From Cryptomeria japonica (taxonomy: Eukaryota > Streptophyta > Pinopsida > Cupressales > Cupressaceae): DNA of 64,000 nucleotides. The stretch lies in the NCBI RefSeq assembly GCF_030272615.1, contig NC_081409.1, positions 614,094,755 to 614,158,754 on the forward strand, written 5' to 3'. A program made the translations under genes and the position numbers. Shown here one piece after another: positions 1 through 12,089 of this stretch (positions are counted from its first letter, which is position 1; every line of letters begins with the position of its first letter). The notes under the pieces were generated by a model. It saw only the letters and a list, made by a program, of their open reading frames with translations, was not told the origin of the DNA and made no database searches.

Positions 1-210
1 ATAGCTCTGATGAATCCAGCTTTGAGCAGTTTTTCTAGTTCAACCTTGACTAATAGTGCTACATGCAGGTGCATCTTATGGAGTTTTTGTTTAACTGGTT
101 TTACTCCTAGTGTGATTGAAAGATGGTGCATGATAAGATCAGGATCCAAGCCTAGCATATCAGAGTACATCCATGCAAAGTTTATTTTCTTTTTTTAGAA
201 TAGCTAAGTG
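1..210 (-). pseudogene. Element A reverse transcriptase, N-terminal start only
   Basis: The minus-strand translation carries the entry segment of a Ty3/gypsy RT: FAWMYSDMLGLDP, then a histidine pair (MHHLSI), then KPVKQKLHKMH and a GFIRA segment. This is the conserved stretch just before the RT fingers, where relatives have FAWSYEDMPGLDP, HHL, KPVKQ and GFI. The catalytic YxDD region is outside the window. It shares the frame of the protease and G-patch segments to its right. A homologous but diverged copy of this segment lies in element D near 23235-23480. Confidence 0.8.
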
Positions 211-450
211 AAATCCTTCAATTCTTCTACTGATAGTGATGGAGCTACATGAATGATGTGTGGTGTCTCTTGACTTCCATTGTTCACTAGCTGAATTGGC
301 TCAATCAATATGGAAGACCTCTCCTAGAAATGACTTGGCAGTACATCAAGTATCTCACCTTTAGGCACCTTAGAGAGGTTTTCACCTGTAGGTACGTCCT
401 TTATTTTCTCTTTTTTAGATTCTGACACCGCCACAATGTGGTTTTTGCCA

Positions 451-846
451 TCAGATCTTTTCTTTTTTTTTTTCTTTTTTTTTTTGACTAAGATACTTGA
501 TATCCACTTTAGTCATATTTTCAATCTGTTCACTGGTGGAAGAGTCCATAGGTTCGACTGCATTGAGATAATAGGCTAATGTATAGTCATTGGCAAAAAT
601 AGGTATATTCATGGGTTGGCTTTGTAAAGTACAGTCAATCAATTCAGGATGCACTAAGGATAAATGTTGGATAGGTTCAAGAGCATTCACGGTATTGTTA
701 TCATAGCGAAGGATCGAAAAGTCAAGTTCCCAAAGAATACCTTGCATAAGTGTCTCGAGACTAGGAAGAGTCAGATCATGATTATTAAAGTTCACGTTAA
801 TATTTAGTTGATCTAATCCAATAGACATACTTGTAACGTCATTCAC
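451..846 (-). pseudogene. Element A spacer between G-patch and RT, 131-codon open stretch
   Basis: This open stretch of the polyprotein frame lies between the G-patch segment and RT. It has no motif I recognise; it is acidic to neutral, and its C-terminus is a lysine/glutamate run encoded by a long A/T tract. Tat polyproteins commonly have a poorly conserved linker here. The same area in element D (about 23700-24047) keeps some nucleotide similarity, for example the 'cactggtgga' stretch. The DNA from 850 to 1338 is further linker in the same frame, rich in aspartate and serine codons and broken by stops. No RNase H-like signature is visible here, in contrast to element G. Confidence 0.55.
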
Positions 847-1338
847 TACACTAGACTGGATGTCATATCATGGTTGAACAATGATAAGATTAGTAGATAG
901 ATTTTCATTGTTTGTATCAGATGATTTCAAATTTGAGGCTAAGTAGATATTGTCCTGAATAAGACTGTCATTAGAGTCATCAGAGTCATCGGATGAAGTT
1001 TCCTAGTCTTCTTCAAGTGATTTAGTAAGTGTATGTATGGTATCAACACCAACATCTTTAATACTGCAAGTTCCTTCATGTTGTGGTTCATTTGTCATTT
1101 GTATCTGACACACTTGTTGACATGATCTTGATGTTTTTGTGATTTATTGTCGTCTACTCCATTTAGCTTCCTTTGGACTGATAATTGGTTCTTGTTTTGT
1201 AGCTTCCAACTATTCTTGTGTAGTGATATACTTGATTTGTTCTATTTTAGCATAGGGGTACATAGATGAGAAGCTTTCTAGTATTCTTCCTTCTTTCAGT
1301 CCTTGTTCATAATTTGATTGTCTCTTTTGTCTAATTTC

Positions 1339-1899
1339 CTAAATTTCTTTCTCTATTTTTATGTGCATCAGCTCTTGAGTATCATCTATGACACTACTAG
1401 ACTCTTCTAGAGTTTCTATAGTGGATGTGTTTGAGAGGTGGTCAGGACCCCATTCATACTTGTTTGAGTCAGTCTCTGAATTGTCTACTTGCTGCCTGCC
1501 AGTATATGTGACTGGAACTTTTAGTGGTGCAAACAATTCTTTGTTTCTTACTACTTCATCTCTTATATCTTCTAGGACCTCAACTTCTTGTATTATTGTA
1601 GGTGACACCATTGAAGCTTGAGCACTGAATATTTCTTCTTTCTTGACTATTGATTCATCTTTCTCTTTTCTACACTCCCCTTTTGTTTGTTGAGTGTCTA
1701 CTTCTTGTAATGTTGAAGGTGATATCCTTTTCTGCCACTTAGACTTAGAAACATGTTTTTTGTCTAATGTCTTTTTCGGATTGTATCCTAGTCCATCCTT
1801 ATCATTTGTGGATTTTGTTTGTAGCTGAATTGGTTCAGTAATACCTTCCTTTTGTTTTCCCAAAGGACCAGTACCTGAATATCCCATGCATTGAATCAT
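1339..1899 (-). pseudogene. Element A G-patch segment of the polyprotein
   Basis: The first ~45 residues read MGYSGTGPLGK, then GITEPIQL, then KDGLGYNPKK. This is the glycine-rich G-patch pattern (MGY-x-G-x-GLG-K, then GLGY) found in many plant Tat-lineage polyproteins between protease and RT. G-patches bind nucleic acid and partner proteins, and in retroelements they are thought to help RT or RNA handling. The remaining ~140 residues are low-complexity and polar. It shares the frame of the protease to its right. Element D keeps the same segment near 37860-37960 with MGYDGHDPIRK. Confidence 0.7.
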
Positions 1900-2103
1900 T
1901 TTGTAGCTAGGACCATATTGGTTTGAAGAAATCTCACAATGTAGTACCTCCTCATTTTGACTATCTTCCTTAAAGAGCCAGTTAAGAACATCATCCTCTT
2001 CTATTTCATCTGCCAGGGAGGTAGAGGACTATACAAAGAGACCATCATACATGGTATTCGGAGCTGAATTTTGTGTTCTCATAGCCTCTGATGGCTTGCC
2101 CAA

Positions 2104-2853
2104 CTATTTTGGTGATGGAGGGAGAGAAAGTAATGAAAGTACCGGTTCTATCTTGTAGCCATCCATGCTGGTATTTGTAATCTTCAATCTCTTTTCTAAG
2201 TCTTTCATCAGTGTTTCTGGATCTTCATTTGTAGAGGCTGCCCTATTATGAGGTGCAAAAGTATTTGCACCTTTTGTCAATGCATTACAGATGACATTCG
2301 TATCAGTAGGAATACTGACTTTTGTTCCATCATAGGGCAATTTTAAGCATTGATGGTATGTTGACGGTACTGCCTTCATTTCATGAATCCACAGCCCACC
2401 TAGTAAGATATTGTATGACAAAGGAATATCAAGTACCTAGAAAAGGACATCTCTCTCTACCGGTCCCACTCTGATTGGTAATGACACCAGACCTTTAGAA
2501 GTCTTTTCTTCTTCATCATAGGCTTTTATTATTATTTTCTTTTTGGGATCAATGACATTTTCAGAGAATCCTAGTTGTGTAAGCGGACTATAAGTACAAA
2601 TATTCAACCCCGCGTCTCCATCTATCAAAAAACATTTGACTCTGTGTTTATGGATCATGGCTTTAATATGCAATGGCTGGTTATGTGGATGATTTAGTGA
2701 GTTGTCATCTTCTTCAGAGAAGGTCATATAGTGAGGTGAAGTTAGATGACCCACCATAGACTGAAACTGATCAATGTCTAAATCTTTTGGAATGTTAGTG
2801 GTGAGAAATTCTTTGTCTAGAATTTCTTTGTGAGTAGACAAGAGTTTTAGCAA
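2104..2853 (-). pseudogene. Element A aspartic protease region
   Basis: The frame contains HRVKCFLIDGDAGLNIC, a decayed retropepsin active site: relatives have IDSGAS(L/S)N, and here the DSG triad reads DGD. This is followed by GPVERDVLF and, after one stop near 2437, by SYNILLGGLWIHEMKAVPST. That second block is the typical C-terminal motif of plant Ty3/gypsy proteases (YNILLGRPWIH-x-MKAVPST). The protease would cut the Gag-Pol polyprotein inside the particle. The altered active site and the stop mean no activity is expected from this copy. Confidence 0.75.
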
Positions 2854-3153
2854 TTCAAAAATTGAGATTTGAGCATTTGTCTACTTTAACTCTTCAACAA
2901 CACTATATCTAGAAGATGATGGTGAAGTTAACCTTTTAAATTTGTCTAAGGTTGATTCTTTTTGTTTGTTTGATTGGGCTGGTGGGTTTGATGTTGCTTG
3001 AGATGGGTTGGAAGAGCTAGCTCCTTGGAGAGTGACTTTCTTCTGAGAACATGTCAGAGCTCTTGCATATCATGTTTCATTTAGTTTATCTTGGACTATA
3101 ATCACATTAGAATATTCTGATTGGGAAGGCTCAATCATGTTGATAACATTGTC

Positions 3154-4829
3154 CTAACTGGTATAAGTATAATTTACCTTGGCACCTCCTTTGGTCTTTG
3201 AAGAATCACCTTGTTTGTAAATAGGCAAAGGGTCCTTAAATGCTTTATGATCAGCATTGGTCGAGTGATTCCCAACAACAACTTTACCAGCATCTATGAG
3301 ATCTTGAATCTCATGTTTTAGCTTCTTGCAATTGTTTATGTTATGACCTTTATTTTGATGGAAGTCATAGTATTCATTTTCTCTCCACCATCTTAGTTTG
3401 ACATTTGAATCATATGGTCTGGAGTTATCTGGTAGTGTTATCAAGTTTTTTGCCAACAGATTTTTGAAAGTGGATTCATACGATTCTTCAAGAGGAGTAA
3501 AATCACACTTAGGTTTGGAAAGCCAAGGCTTTTCTTTGAACCATTCTTTTGTTTTCTTTGGTGGATTTTTTGCTAGAGCCTCAACAGCTTTAAGTGCTTG
3601 TGTACCACTAGCCAAGTTGAATATTCTGGGATTTGTGTTAGTTTTAACAGTATCTACTACTCCATCATTAACAACATTCTTGTTGTTGTCTTTGCCAAAT
3701 TTCCAATACTTGTTCTTCTCTTTAGAGCTAGATCCTGGTTGTGTTTCTTTCCAAGGTGAGATATCTCCCTTTTTTATGAGCACATCTTCCATTCAAATGG
3801 CATTATCTACCATTTTGTTAAATCATGGGTGTATTTGCATTTGTAAACTATACTTCAGTTCAGGGACCAAGTTATTGACAAATATTTCCATTTTTTCAGA
3901 GTCTGGGATAGGTCGAGAATACCTAGAAAACATCTTCCTCCAGCATTGGAGGAAAGTAAGAAGAGGCTCCCCTGTTTTTTGTTTAGTATTGAAAAGCTCA
4001 ATCATAGTCACAGGATGTCAAATGTTGTATGAGTATTGTTGTAAAAATAGCTGGATTAGTTCTTCAAATGTTTTTATTCCTTTGGGTAGACTTGAGAACC
4101 ATTCCACTGCTTCACCCCTAAATTCCTTGGGAAAAGGTGCATGAGGTACGTTTGATCGTGCATGAACTCCATACAGGTGGCACAAAACTCTCTAACATGA
4201 TCTTGAGGATCCGAGGTACCATCACATTTATCAAATTTTGGGATCTCCACTCGTGAAGGAAATGGAGGCATGTATAGATTCTTGTCAAATGGAAAGGGAC
4301 ATATTATTTCTAGAGAATATTATTTTGGGGACTTATCCTTATTCATCAATTCTATAACCTCCATCCGTAAGGCTTGTAATTGTTTGTGTACCATGAGTAT
4401 AGGTGATTCTTCCTTTTTAGTAACGAGTGTCTGAACATCATATCCAGAAGGAATTTTAGCACCTTGTTTTGCTAGTTCTAAGAAATAGTCTTCTTTCTCT
4501 TGGGTTAGGATAGCTTTCATCATTTTTCTAAAGTCTTTGTCCTTTTGACGGTCAAGGATATCTTTTTCTAGAGGTTTTGCATCTTTGTCAGCCTCACTTG
4601 ATGAGGAATCATTGTCATTTTGGGGAATGTTATTATCGTCCTTGTTTTCGTCATTGTGTTCTGTCTCATATATAGTGGGAGATTTAGGCACATCAAAAAT
4701 TGGTTTGCCTGATGATGATGATATGTCAGTGAGTGGATCCTTCACATAGAATGAATTATCTTGATATTTGAAGGGTTGTTCTTTGCCTTTGGCTTCTTTC
4801 TTATGAGAACTCCTAGTTTGTGTAGGCAT
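3154..4829 (-). pseudogene. Element A gag (capsid/nucleocapsid), frameshifted
   Basis: It starts at the ATG at 4829 with a charged N-terminal part (about 169 codons, stop near 4320). Next comes the retrotransposon-gag domain: FPSRVEIPKFDKCDGTSDP, a PREF-GEAVEWF-SLP stretch, then GEPLLTFLQCWRKMFSR. A frameshift near 4080-4140 moves it to the frame used by the rest of the element. The C-terminal part has YYDFHQNKGHNINNCKKLK, a degenerate single zinc knuckle (usually C-x2-H-x4-GH-x4-C; the first cysteine is tyrosine). Gag forms the cytoplasmic particle and binds the RNA. Several stops are present, so this is a remnant. Confidence 0.75.
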
Positions 4830-7124
4830 TTTTATGGATTAGTGTGACCTAAAGTTGTTTTGGGATGCAGAGGTCAAGATCAATTTCAAAGCTAGTTGTT
4901 CTGTTATAGTATTGTTTGAGAGAAACAACTGAGATTCAGTCTAGTTTCAAGAAAGATCTATCCTATATAAGATGTCTATCTAAGTTGATTCTAAGAGTAG
5001 TGTAAGATTTGGTTTGGTTTCAGGAATGATCTATCCTATGTAAGACATTATCTAAGTGACTTAAATTTGATAGGTAGTTGATTGAACTAGCTGAAAGATG
5101 ATCAACCAAATTGTGCAACGCAAATGGAAGAGGTACACTGTCTTGATCTGTTTATGCTTAGATGATGATAACCAAGATTATGTTCACTGTAGACTATTTT
5201 TAGGCAAGTTTGACTGTTCTATTTTGACAAAACCAGAGACTTGTACGATAGGTTTTTCTGAGTCGGACGATAATTTAGCAGCTACAGGATGACAACAGTT
5301 CTATTTCATACAAGTTGTTGTCTCATATTGTATGATAGAAGGGTATACGCTGGACGAAAAAATACTTAGGGCAGTTCTATTTCGTACGACATAGGACACA
5401 GAGCCAAACGACGAATGAAATGACTCGTATGACATAGGATCTAACATAAGATGACAAATGACAAAACTCATATGAGATAGGATGTGATTTAGGATAATAA
5501 ATAAGAAGACTTGTACGACTGTTCACAGGGCAGAGACTTAAAATTCTGAGTTTTTTCGATTGCTGAGTATGACAACTGAGTATGACCAATTCTGAGATGG
5601 ACTGATTTTGGACCAGGATAGACTAGTTTTGAATAGAATTTTGACTTTAGGATGGACAAGTTCTGACATGGACAGAGTTTTGACTTAAGATGGATAAGTT
5701 CTGACACAGACAAAGTTTTGACTTAGGATGGACTAGTTTCTGACACGGATAGAGTTTCGACTTAGGATGGACTAGTTTCTAACATGGACAGAGTTTCAAC
5801 TTAGGATGGACTAGTTTCTAACATGGATAGAGTTTTGACTTAGGATGGACTAGTTCTGACACGGATAGAGTTTCAACTTAGGATGGACTAGTTCTGACAC
5901 AGACAGAGTTTCTAATCACTGAGTTGGTTTCTTGTCTTCTCCATTTTTTGGTTTTTCAGTTTTTGTTTTAGGGATGAAAACACAGAAAAGAAGTAGTATG
6001 TATAGTAACTCCAATCACATCATGCAAACCCTAAGGAATTTGGTGAGGAAAGAAAACCTTTGCTTGTAGACTCAAGTACACACCCAATAGCTAATCAAAA
6101 TATGACCGCTGAGTATCACGCAATGGATTCTCAACACTGTATTATTCGACTCCAAACGCTAATGGGGGCATGAAATGACAAGTATCTTGGGAGAGTTACT
6201 TTCTCTCTTGCACAAAGATTATCCCCCTTCTAGAGATGAACTGGGTAGCTTCTAATTTTAATTGGAACTAGTTAGGGATCCATTTGGTGCATCGAGGTAT
6301 AAACTCAATTAAGAGGTCTCCTAGCCTTGAAAACCAAAGTTTAATATACCCGAAGGTATGAAGGAGAGCTATTCCCGAACACTGTCATTGACTTGATTTT
6401 CATCAAATCATGTTTATTTTATAGTGGGTTGGAGTACTTGGCATTTAGCCATTCCCACTTAGGTCGTTCCCCTCACACTAGCCGTAATGGCTTTAAGAGT
6501 TTTTCAACCCCTCAAGAGGGCAGGCCTGCTAAATATGTACAAATCTCAAACAAAGAAAAAGCCTCAAGGGTCTGGATTTCTGATTGTCTAGAAAAAGACA
6601 AGAGCATACTCTCCTACCTCTCAGAATCTTCTAAAAACACAAAATATAGATTTGTTCTTTAACCAGATAGCAATTTAGGTTCCTAAAAATGAATTTAAAG
6701 AATACACAATGTTTGGTCAATTTTTCCTTAGGCAACCTACAAAGACAACGAATCAGTAATCATATTGTCTTTGTGCGACAAACATATTCTTTGGCAAGCA
6801 TTCTGCAAAAAATGATTAGGCTATGAAAAATTCTAAGATAGACAGATGAACAACTAGGGTCAGTTGTCGAAATAATCAATTTGAATAGAAAACAAAAATC
6901 ATGAAATTTGCCTTTTTAACCAAAAAATACAGAGTCGTATGATAGAGTTTTAGCTCGTATGATACATAACTCCCTCTCATACGATACAGGATTCCTGCTC
7001 GTATGATACCTTTAGTTTGTCATTTTAGCCTATAAAGATTGTCGTACAAGATGTACGAACGAAAATCTGAAAAATAACAAAAAACAAAGCAGTCAGTCTT
7101 GGAGGCCGAAAAATGTAGTCTTCT
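4830..7124 (-). other. Element A untranslated leader (between primer site and gag)
   Basis: About 2.3 kb lies between the primer site and the gag ATG. I see no coding domain in either strand. It holds a 38-39-bp tandem array (5640-5912). It also holds two patches where a short motif such as tcgtatgat or its complement recurs: about 5385-5520, and four copies at 6935-7010. Long repeat-bearing non-coding segments are known in Tat/Ogre elements. Confidence 0.6.
5640..5912. repeat. 38-39 bp tandem array in the leader of element A
   Basis: About seven units share the plus-strand core ttaggatggactagtt followed by ctgacacggatagagttt. The cores begin near 5646, 5684, 5722, 5761, 5800, 5839 and 5877, a spacing of 38 or 39 bp. 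A more diverged unit may start near 5595. The units differ by point changes. Confidence 0.85.
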
Positions 7125-7142
7125 GCCCCATAGTGGGCACCA
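7125..7142 (-). promoter_or_regulatory. Element A primer-binding site
   Basis: On the minus strand the sequence TGGTGCCCACTATGGGGC begins four bases after the LTR end. Its TGG start and position mark it as the site where a tRNA 3' end primes minus-strand DNA synthesis. It is not the initiator-Met type used by the copia elements and the chromovirus in this window. Confidence 0.75.
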
Positions 7143-7146
7143 GAGA

Positions 7147-8270
7147 TGTGTGTGTGAAAAAGGGTCTGTAGTTGTAAGCACAACACTTCAATTAAGTCAT
7201 TACATGTATGGTTATTAAATAATAATCAATCAATAATAAACCATAACAAAGCGACTAATTGCCTTCTAAAAGATGTGAGTATAAGATTGCTCTGAGATTT
7301 TTTATAAGCAGTACCAATGACTAGACTAGACCAAGACGAAGGATTTAATCTATATGATATTAACTATATGGATGCACGATGGATGAATAATTCAAGCAAT
7401 AATCAATTCAAGCAATGTGGATGCAAATAATCTAAAAAAGCACAATGATCTTCAATGACTCCAGAGCGAAATTAGCGTGATAATAATCTCCAAGTGTGTT
7501 CTCAAAAATCTCTGGGGTGAATTGAAATGAGAGCTAAAGATTGAATTTATAGAGAATTCTCAAGAGAGATGATGAAAAAAAGCTCAATTTAGGATTAATT
7601 GAAATAATTGAGAAATCAGGTTTAGTTAACCTTGAGATAGATTCCAATTATAGTTTAATTGAAATGCATTCAAATTAGAAGTCCAAGTTGCATTGGAAAT
7701 AATAATAAATTAATTCCATGCATTTGTGATAAAAATAGATAATTCTTTTATTCATTCAAGAAAAGAGTCTTTTCAATGCAACTGAACTTCTTTTTCTGAA
7801 AAGCTTTTAGTTCCAATTTTAGAGAATAATTCAATAATTCAATTTAATTGTTTTTCTGATTTCAAGTTCTAAATTTGGAAAAAGAAATAATATCTCAAGT
7901 TTGATTTCTCTCTCAATTCAATTCTTTTTGTTTAATTTCAATTCAACTCTTGCTTTGTGATTAATTCTTCTTTTGTAATAAATTAATTCCTTTTGCATGA
8001 TTAAATGGCAAATTTATTAATAAATTAAATATGCAAGGACATTTAATAAATTAAAATAGGATAATTGATCAAAATGATATTCCTTGAAATGATTCAATTA
8101 ATTAAATAAATATTTAATTAATATTGAGTAATTGATTTGCCATGTGATTTTTGATGATTAAAGAATTAATAATGTGCTCAAGGTTGATTTGATTGCATTT
8201 GGTTAGGACCTTGGTGATGTTGTCGAGATTAGGGGCCCATGGTTTAGATGACCATTTTTAGGGTATTACA
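7147..8270 (-). repeat. Element A 5' LTR
   Basis: The minus-strand LTR starts TGTAATACCCTAAAAATGG at 8270 and ends CACACACA at 7147, just before the primer site. Its length is 1124 bp. The middle (about 7600-8150) is very AT-rich. The partner LTR is outside the window, so the ends rest on the TG/CA termini and the primer-site position. Confidence 0.75.
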
Positions 8271-10195
8271 GGACTGAGATACATTTCTCCTTCATTCATA
8301 ACTCCTATGACCATACCTATTACATTGATAATAAATAATACACATATCCCTAAGAGCAGAAAATTTATTTCTAAATTTAAAACTAGGTGGAGATCTATGC
8401 ATAAGATTACAATCAACAATTCTATGACAATAAGTGTTACATTTTTATCCCTTTAATTGAGGTACATACCAATCATTATTGAAATTATTTCTCATTAATC
8501 TTCTTGGAACATCATAACTTTTTCTTCCCCTGAGCTCTTCCTTCTTGAATCCTTGACCTTTGTGAAGCCTTCATCATCCATCTTGACTTTTCTTTAAGGA
8601 TCAACATACTGGTTCCTTGTAACCACAACACATGTCTTCTTCTCAGTAGGCTTGCTGACAGTGAAGGTTTGTCCATTGTCATTATCACTTGATGAGACAA
8701 ATTGTATTTCTTTATTCAATGAGTTCTTACTTGTATAACATTGACCAACATCAAAGCCAACACCCTTTGTTTCTTTGGAGTGCTTTTGTTTGCTTAGCAT
8801 TTTATCCAAAGCATCAGTGCTGCCCTCATACTTGATTCTCACCTTGAGTTCATCTTTGCACTTTTCAAGTTCCTTTCTTAAGTTTACAAGATCTTCTTCC
8901 AACTTTTGACACTCCTTATCCTTTATTTCTAAATCTGATTTTGTTACTTCATACATCCTTTTTCCTTCTTCCATCTAGATTCTCAAATTAGAAATTGTTG
9001 TCTTTGATTCCTCAAGTGTTTTGTTTAGTAGATCTTGTTCTTCAACAATAACATGTTTGTATTTCTAATATTCCTTTTTAACTTTTCTAATTTCCTCTAG
9101 TGCACTTACAAGTTCACCTTCAAGTTCTACTTCAACTTCAATTTCTTCTTCTTCATAATCAACAAAATGTTCATCAGATAACTCTCCTTGTGCCATGAAG
9201 AGATTGACTTCTCTTTCACCTTCACTGCAACAATCTTTAGAGACACTTTCTTCATCATAGGCGTCATCCTCAAATATGTGAAGATTGCTTTTTCTCATAA
9301 AATTTCTTCTTATTGGCTTATAAGTATTCATTATCCTTTCCTTGCTAGAGGCCTTCATATTTTTATTTTCATCTTCATCCTTCTCTCCATAAGGACACTT
9401 AGACACAAAGTGTCAAATCTTACCACAGTTAAAACATTTGAAAGGCAACTTACCTTTATACTTTCCTAAACCTCTTTTGGGCTTCCTTACAAAGTTTGCT
9501 ACAACAACATCAGAATCATTTTCATCCTTATTTGTAGCTTGTTCTTTTCCTTTCTGTGAGGTATTAAAGGCAACTTCTCTCTTTGAAGGTTCTACACTTA
9601 TTGTTCTCATCTCATAGGTGGACAAAGAACCAAACAGTTCATCCATAGAGAAGGTGGTCAGGTCCTTAGCTTCTTCAATGGTTGAGACTTTGGTTTCATA
9701 CTTTAGATTGAGAGATCTGAGTACCATTTTTACTATAATTTCATATTTAACTTCTTCTTTGAGTCCTCTTATAGCACTCACATTTTCATCCACTCATTGC
9801 AGATAATCAACTATTTTCTCCTCATCCTTCATTTTCAAGTTTTCAAATTGAGCTCTCAAATTTTGTAGTTTGACTTCTTTCACTTTAGTATCACCTTCAT
9901 ATATTATTTGTAGTTTATCCCATGTTGCTTTTGTTGAAGTGTAGTGCATCACTTTGACAAACTCTGTATCAGACAAACCACTTAAGATTGTGTTCTTAGC
10001 TTTTGCATTATTTTCATACTCCCTTTTTGCATCGGGGTTGGTAGGGGGAACTTGAGGAACAATATATCCATTCTTCACTGATATCCATACATCAAAGCCT
10101 AACGAGGACAAGTAATTTTCAATTATTCTACTCCAAAAGGAATAGTTAGTGCCATCGAACATAGGGGATTTAGAGGAGGACTCATTTCTAGCCAT
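8271..10195 (-). pseudogene. Element B copia gag with zinc knuckle and coiled-coil tail
   Basis: The start is the ATG at 10195 (MARNESSS). The first ~150 codons are a copia gag of the UBN2 type: FDGTNYSFWSRIIENYL, VWISVKNGY, WDKLQIIYEG and VKLQNLRAQFENLKM. After one stop come a second gag block and a CCHC knuckle, CFNCGKI-stop-HFVSKCPYG, itself broken by a stop. An acidic stretch follows, then a coiled coil (8594-8974) with LEEDLVNLRKELEKCKDELK and the tail KGVGFDVGQCY. All pieces share one frame. From 8500 to 8271 the frame degrades through a cysteine/histidine-rich stretch (RYGH) until the element A LTR. The coiled-coil tail resembles ORF1 of family N. Confidence 0.75.
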
Positions 10196-10255
10196 TGTGT
10201 TCTCAAGACAAGATCTCCACAAGCTAGAGGAAGCTTTATAGTAAGGGAACCTAAG

Positions 10256-10267
10256 GCTCTGATACCA
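10256..10267 (-). promoter_or_regulatory. Element B primer-binding site (initiator-Met type)
   Basis: The minus-strand TGGTATCAGAGC follows the LTR terminus. It is complementary to the 3' end of plant initiator methionine tRNA, the usual primer for Ty1/copia elements. Confidence 0.85.
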
Positions 10268-10269
10268 AT

Positions 10270-10640
10270 TGAAGAACACAAATGGACACTGAGAGGGGGG
10301 TGAATCCGTGTATTTTAAAATTTTAACTATGTGTGCTAATACTTAGACTACAAATTAATAAAGAATACACACACACACTCACACACAAAATAAGCCACAA
10401 CACTAGATTTAAGAGGAAAACCCAAAGTGGGAAAAACTTCAATGAGAATAGTTGTTGGAGTCTACTGCTCCAATCTAGCCTCACAATAAATAATAGTTTA
10501 CAAAGTTTAGGGAACCAATGCAAGGAGCACCAACCCCTGAACTTTAGGGCACCAACCCAAGGAGCACCAATCCCTGATTTTATGAGCACCTACTCAAAGG
10601 AGAACCTACCCCTGCTTTGAGCACCCACTCAGAGTGTTGG
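10270..10640 (-). repeat. Element B partial 5' LTR
   Basis: The plus strand begins tgaagaacac next to the primer site and has the poly-G block gagaggggggtgaat, which all copia LTRs here carry near their U5 end. It also has aggaaaaccc...gtgggaaaaact, a block conserved in the other copia LTRs. Short related units of about 45 bp (gagcaccaa-ccctga) recur at about 10510-10640. The LTR's outer end was not found; similarity to the other LTRs stops near 10640. Confidence 0.6.
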
Positions 10641-12060
10641 GACTCATTAATTTTGAGTCAATTTTAGAGGCCCAATTCAAATTTTTGCTTTACATTTCCA
10701 AATGAGTCAGTTTGAATGGCCTAGTTAGAGGGGGTAAAATGGAACCGATTGATTTTCAGAGGGTAAGGCTCGGGATTCATGTCCTGCACCCTTGATTTGG
10801 CCTATTAAGTAATGTGAAACTTTCAAATTTTAGTTTGGATAAGTTTACTAGGTACCCATTTCGAGGGGTGAGCTAAAAGTGCACTCTAGGCACAAATGCA
10901 GATTTTATTGAGTAGCCTACTTTGAGTGTTTATATCTTTTGCCCTGTTGATCGTCATGGAGAATTTCAAAATGGATTCAATTGTATACAAAAATGTGATT
11001 TAGTCTACAAAGTGTCAAGTCTTAATGAATACATTTACTTAGTTTTTGAAGATCAATCCATTTGCAATTTGTGTGGTTTGACTAGTCCCTGTTTCGACAG
11101 CTAGTCGGAGCCCTATTTTGCACAAGTGTAAAAGTTGCCTCAGTGGGTGTCATGCCAAAATGTTTCTTCCGGGTTAATGCTGGTATAAATGACAAGCTAT
11201 GTTTCAAATTTCAAGCCTCTTCCAATCCGTTTGATCAGTTTTCAAAAGGGTTCATTGAGTCATCATTTTCAATTATCCGTACTTTCAGTGCTATATCAGT
11301 TAAAGTAGCCATTTTCATGAGCACGCCATTTGTATCTAGTCAGGATTTTGGTCGAACTAAGAATTCAAATATTTAGTATGTACTTCAAGGTACCTATGTT
11401 TCAAATTTGAGGATCTACGGAGGTCATTTGATATTTTTGAGAAAGGCATCATGTGTTGCCAGAACATTGACTTCATCAGGTCCGCAGTGTCGACAAAGCC
11501 AGTTGGGTATTTTTGAAAATTAATATCTCTTCACTCAGGACTCATCTTGAAAAACCATTTGGTAGAGTTCATCTTTGTATATTAGAGTACACGTCTGTCA
11601 GATGGCAAGGTCCAGAAAAGTGTTTTGATCAACTTGAAAAATACGTCTTCGCGATTAAATGCGAAAATGTGGCGTAAGTGCCTAAAAGTTGTAAAATTCA
11701 ATTTTATGATCCGAAAATGGTGCCGATTGATTCCAGAGTTAAGTTTAAGGTTCCTGAGATATTTTAGAGGTCAGTTGCATGAAAACGAATTTTTTTTTAG
11801 TCGAACCCACTTTGGGGCCCGACCTGGCTCATGCTCGTGCATTGATTTTATTGGCGACTTTGTTTACTGGGAGAATTTTAAAACATTTCAATGAGTAATA
11901 TTTATTTGATGGAATCTATAGTTATTTTGCACAGTATTGGCATGCATATCAATCATAAAGGCTATCAAAGGCGTTTGTATTATTTTATCAAGAATAATGC
12001 ACACCTTCATGGCTACAGCACTATGGAGATGGAGCATACATAGTTGTTGTCACACCCTCA
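10641..12060. other. Non-coding, LTR-like sequence of unknown family
   Basis: No open frame here resembles a protein I know. The segment starts with tgttgggactc next to a small inverted repeat (gactcattaattttgagtc), which could be an LTR terminus in plus orientation. The matching end was not found. Confidence 0.3.
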
Positions 12061-12089
12061 TTAGTGGATCCATTTGCTGGAGTTAAATG

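Larger units (their letters stand above)
1..8270 (-). mobile_element. Element A: Tat-type Ty3/gypsy LTR retrotransposon, 3' part cut by window edge
   Basis: Read on the minus strand this is a 5' LTR (7147-8270), a primer-binding site, a 2.3-kb leader, gag, protease, a G-patch segment, a spacer and the first part of reverse transcriptase. The rest of pol and the 3' LTR lie left of the window. The gag-PR-Gpatch-RT order and the G-patch place it in the Tat branch of Ty3/gypsy as I know it. The C-terminal part of gag and everything after it share one frame, broken by several stops and one gag frameshift, so the copy is dead. The right flank at 8271 is copia gag sequence, so A appears inserted in B. 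Confidence 0.85.
8271..10640 (-). mobile_element. Element B: Ty1/copia (Sirevirus-like) fragment, gag end only
   Basis: This minus-strand fragment holds a partial LTR (10270 to about 10640), an initiator-Met primer site (10256-10267) and a copia gag. It is cut at 8270/8271 by the LTR of element A, so its pol genes, if still present, lie beyond A to the left of the window. The right boundary near 10640 is uncertain. Confidence 0.75.

Noticed and set aside
3398-4144. A 248-codon open frame on the plus strand
   Set aside because: It lies opposite the gag of element A, is hydrophobic without domain logic, and is the antisense shadow of the gag text.
10256-10267. TGGTATCAGAGC sites as tRNA gene fragments
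   Set aside because: They always follow an LTR end by about two bases and lack the rest of a tRNA, so they are primer-binding sites.
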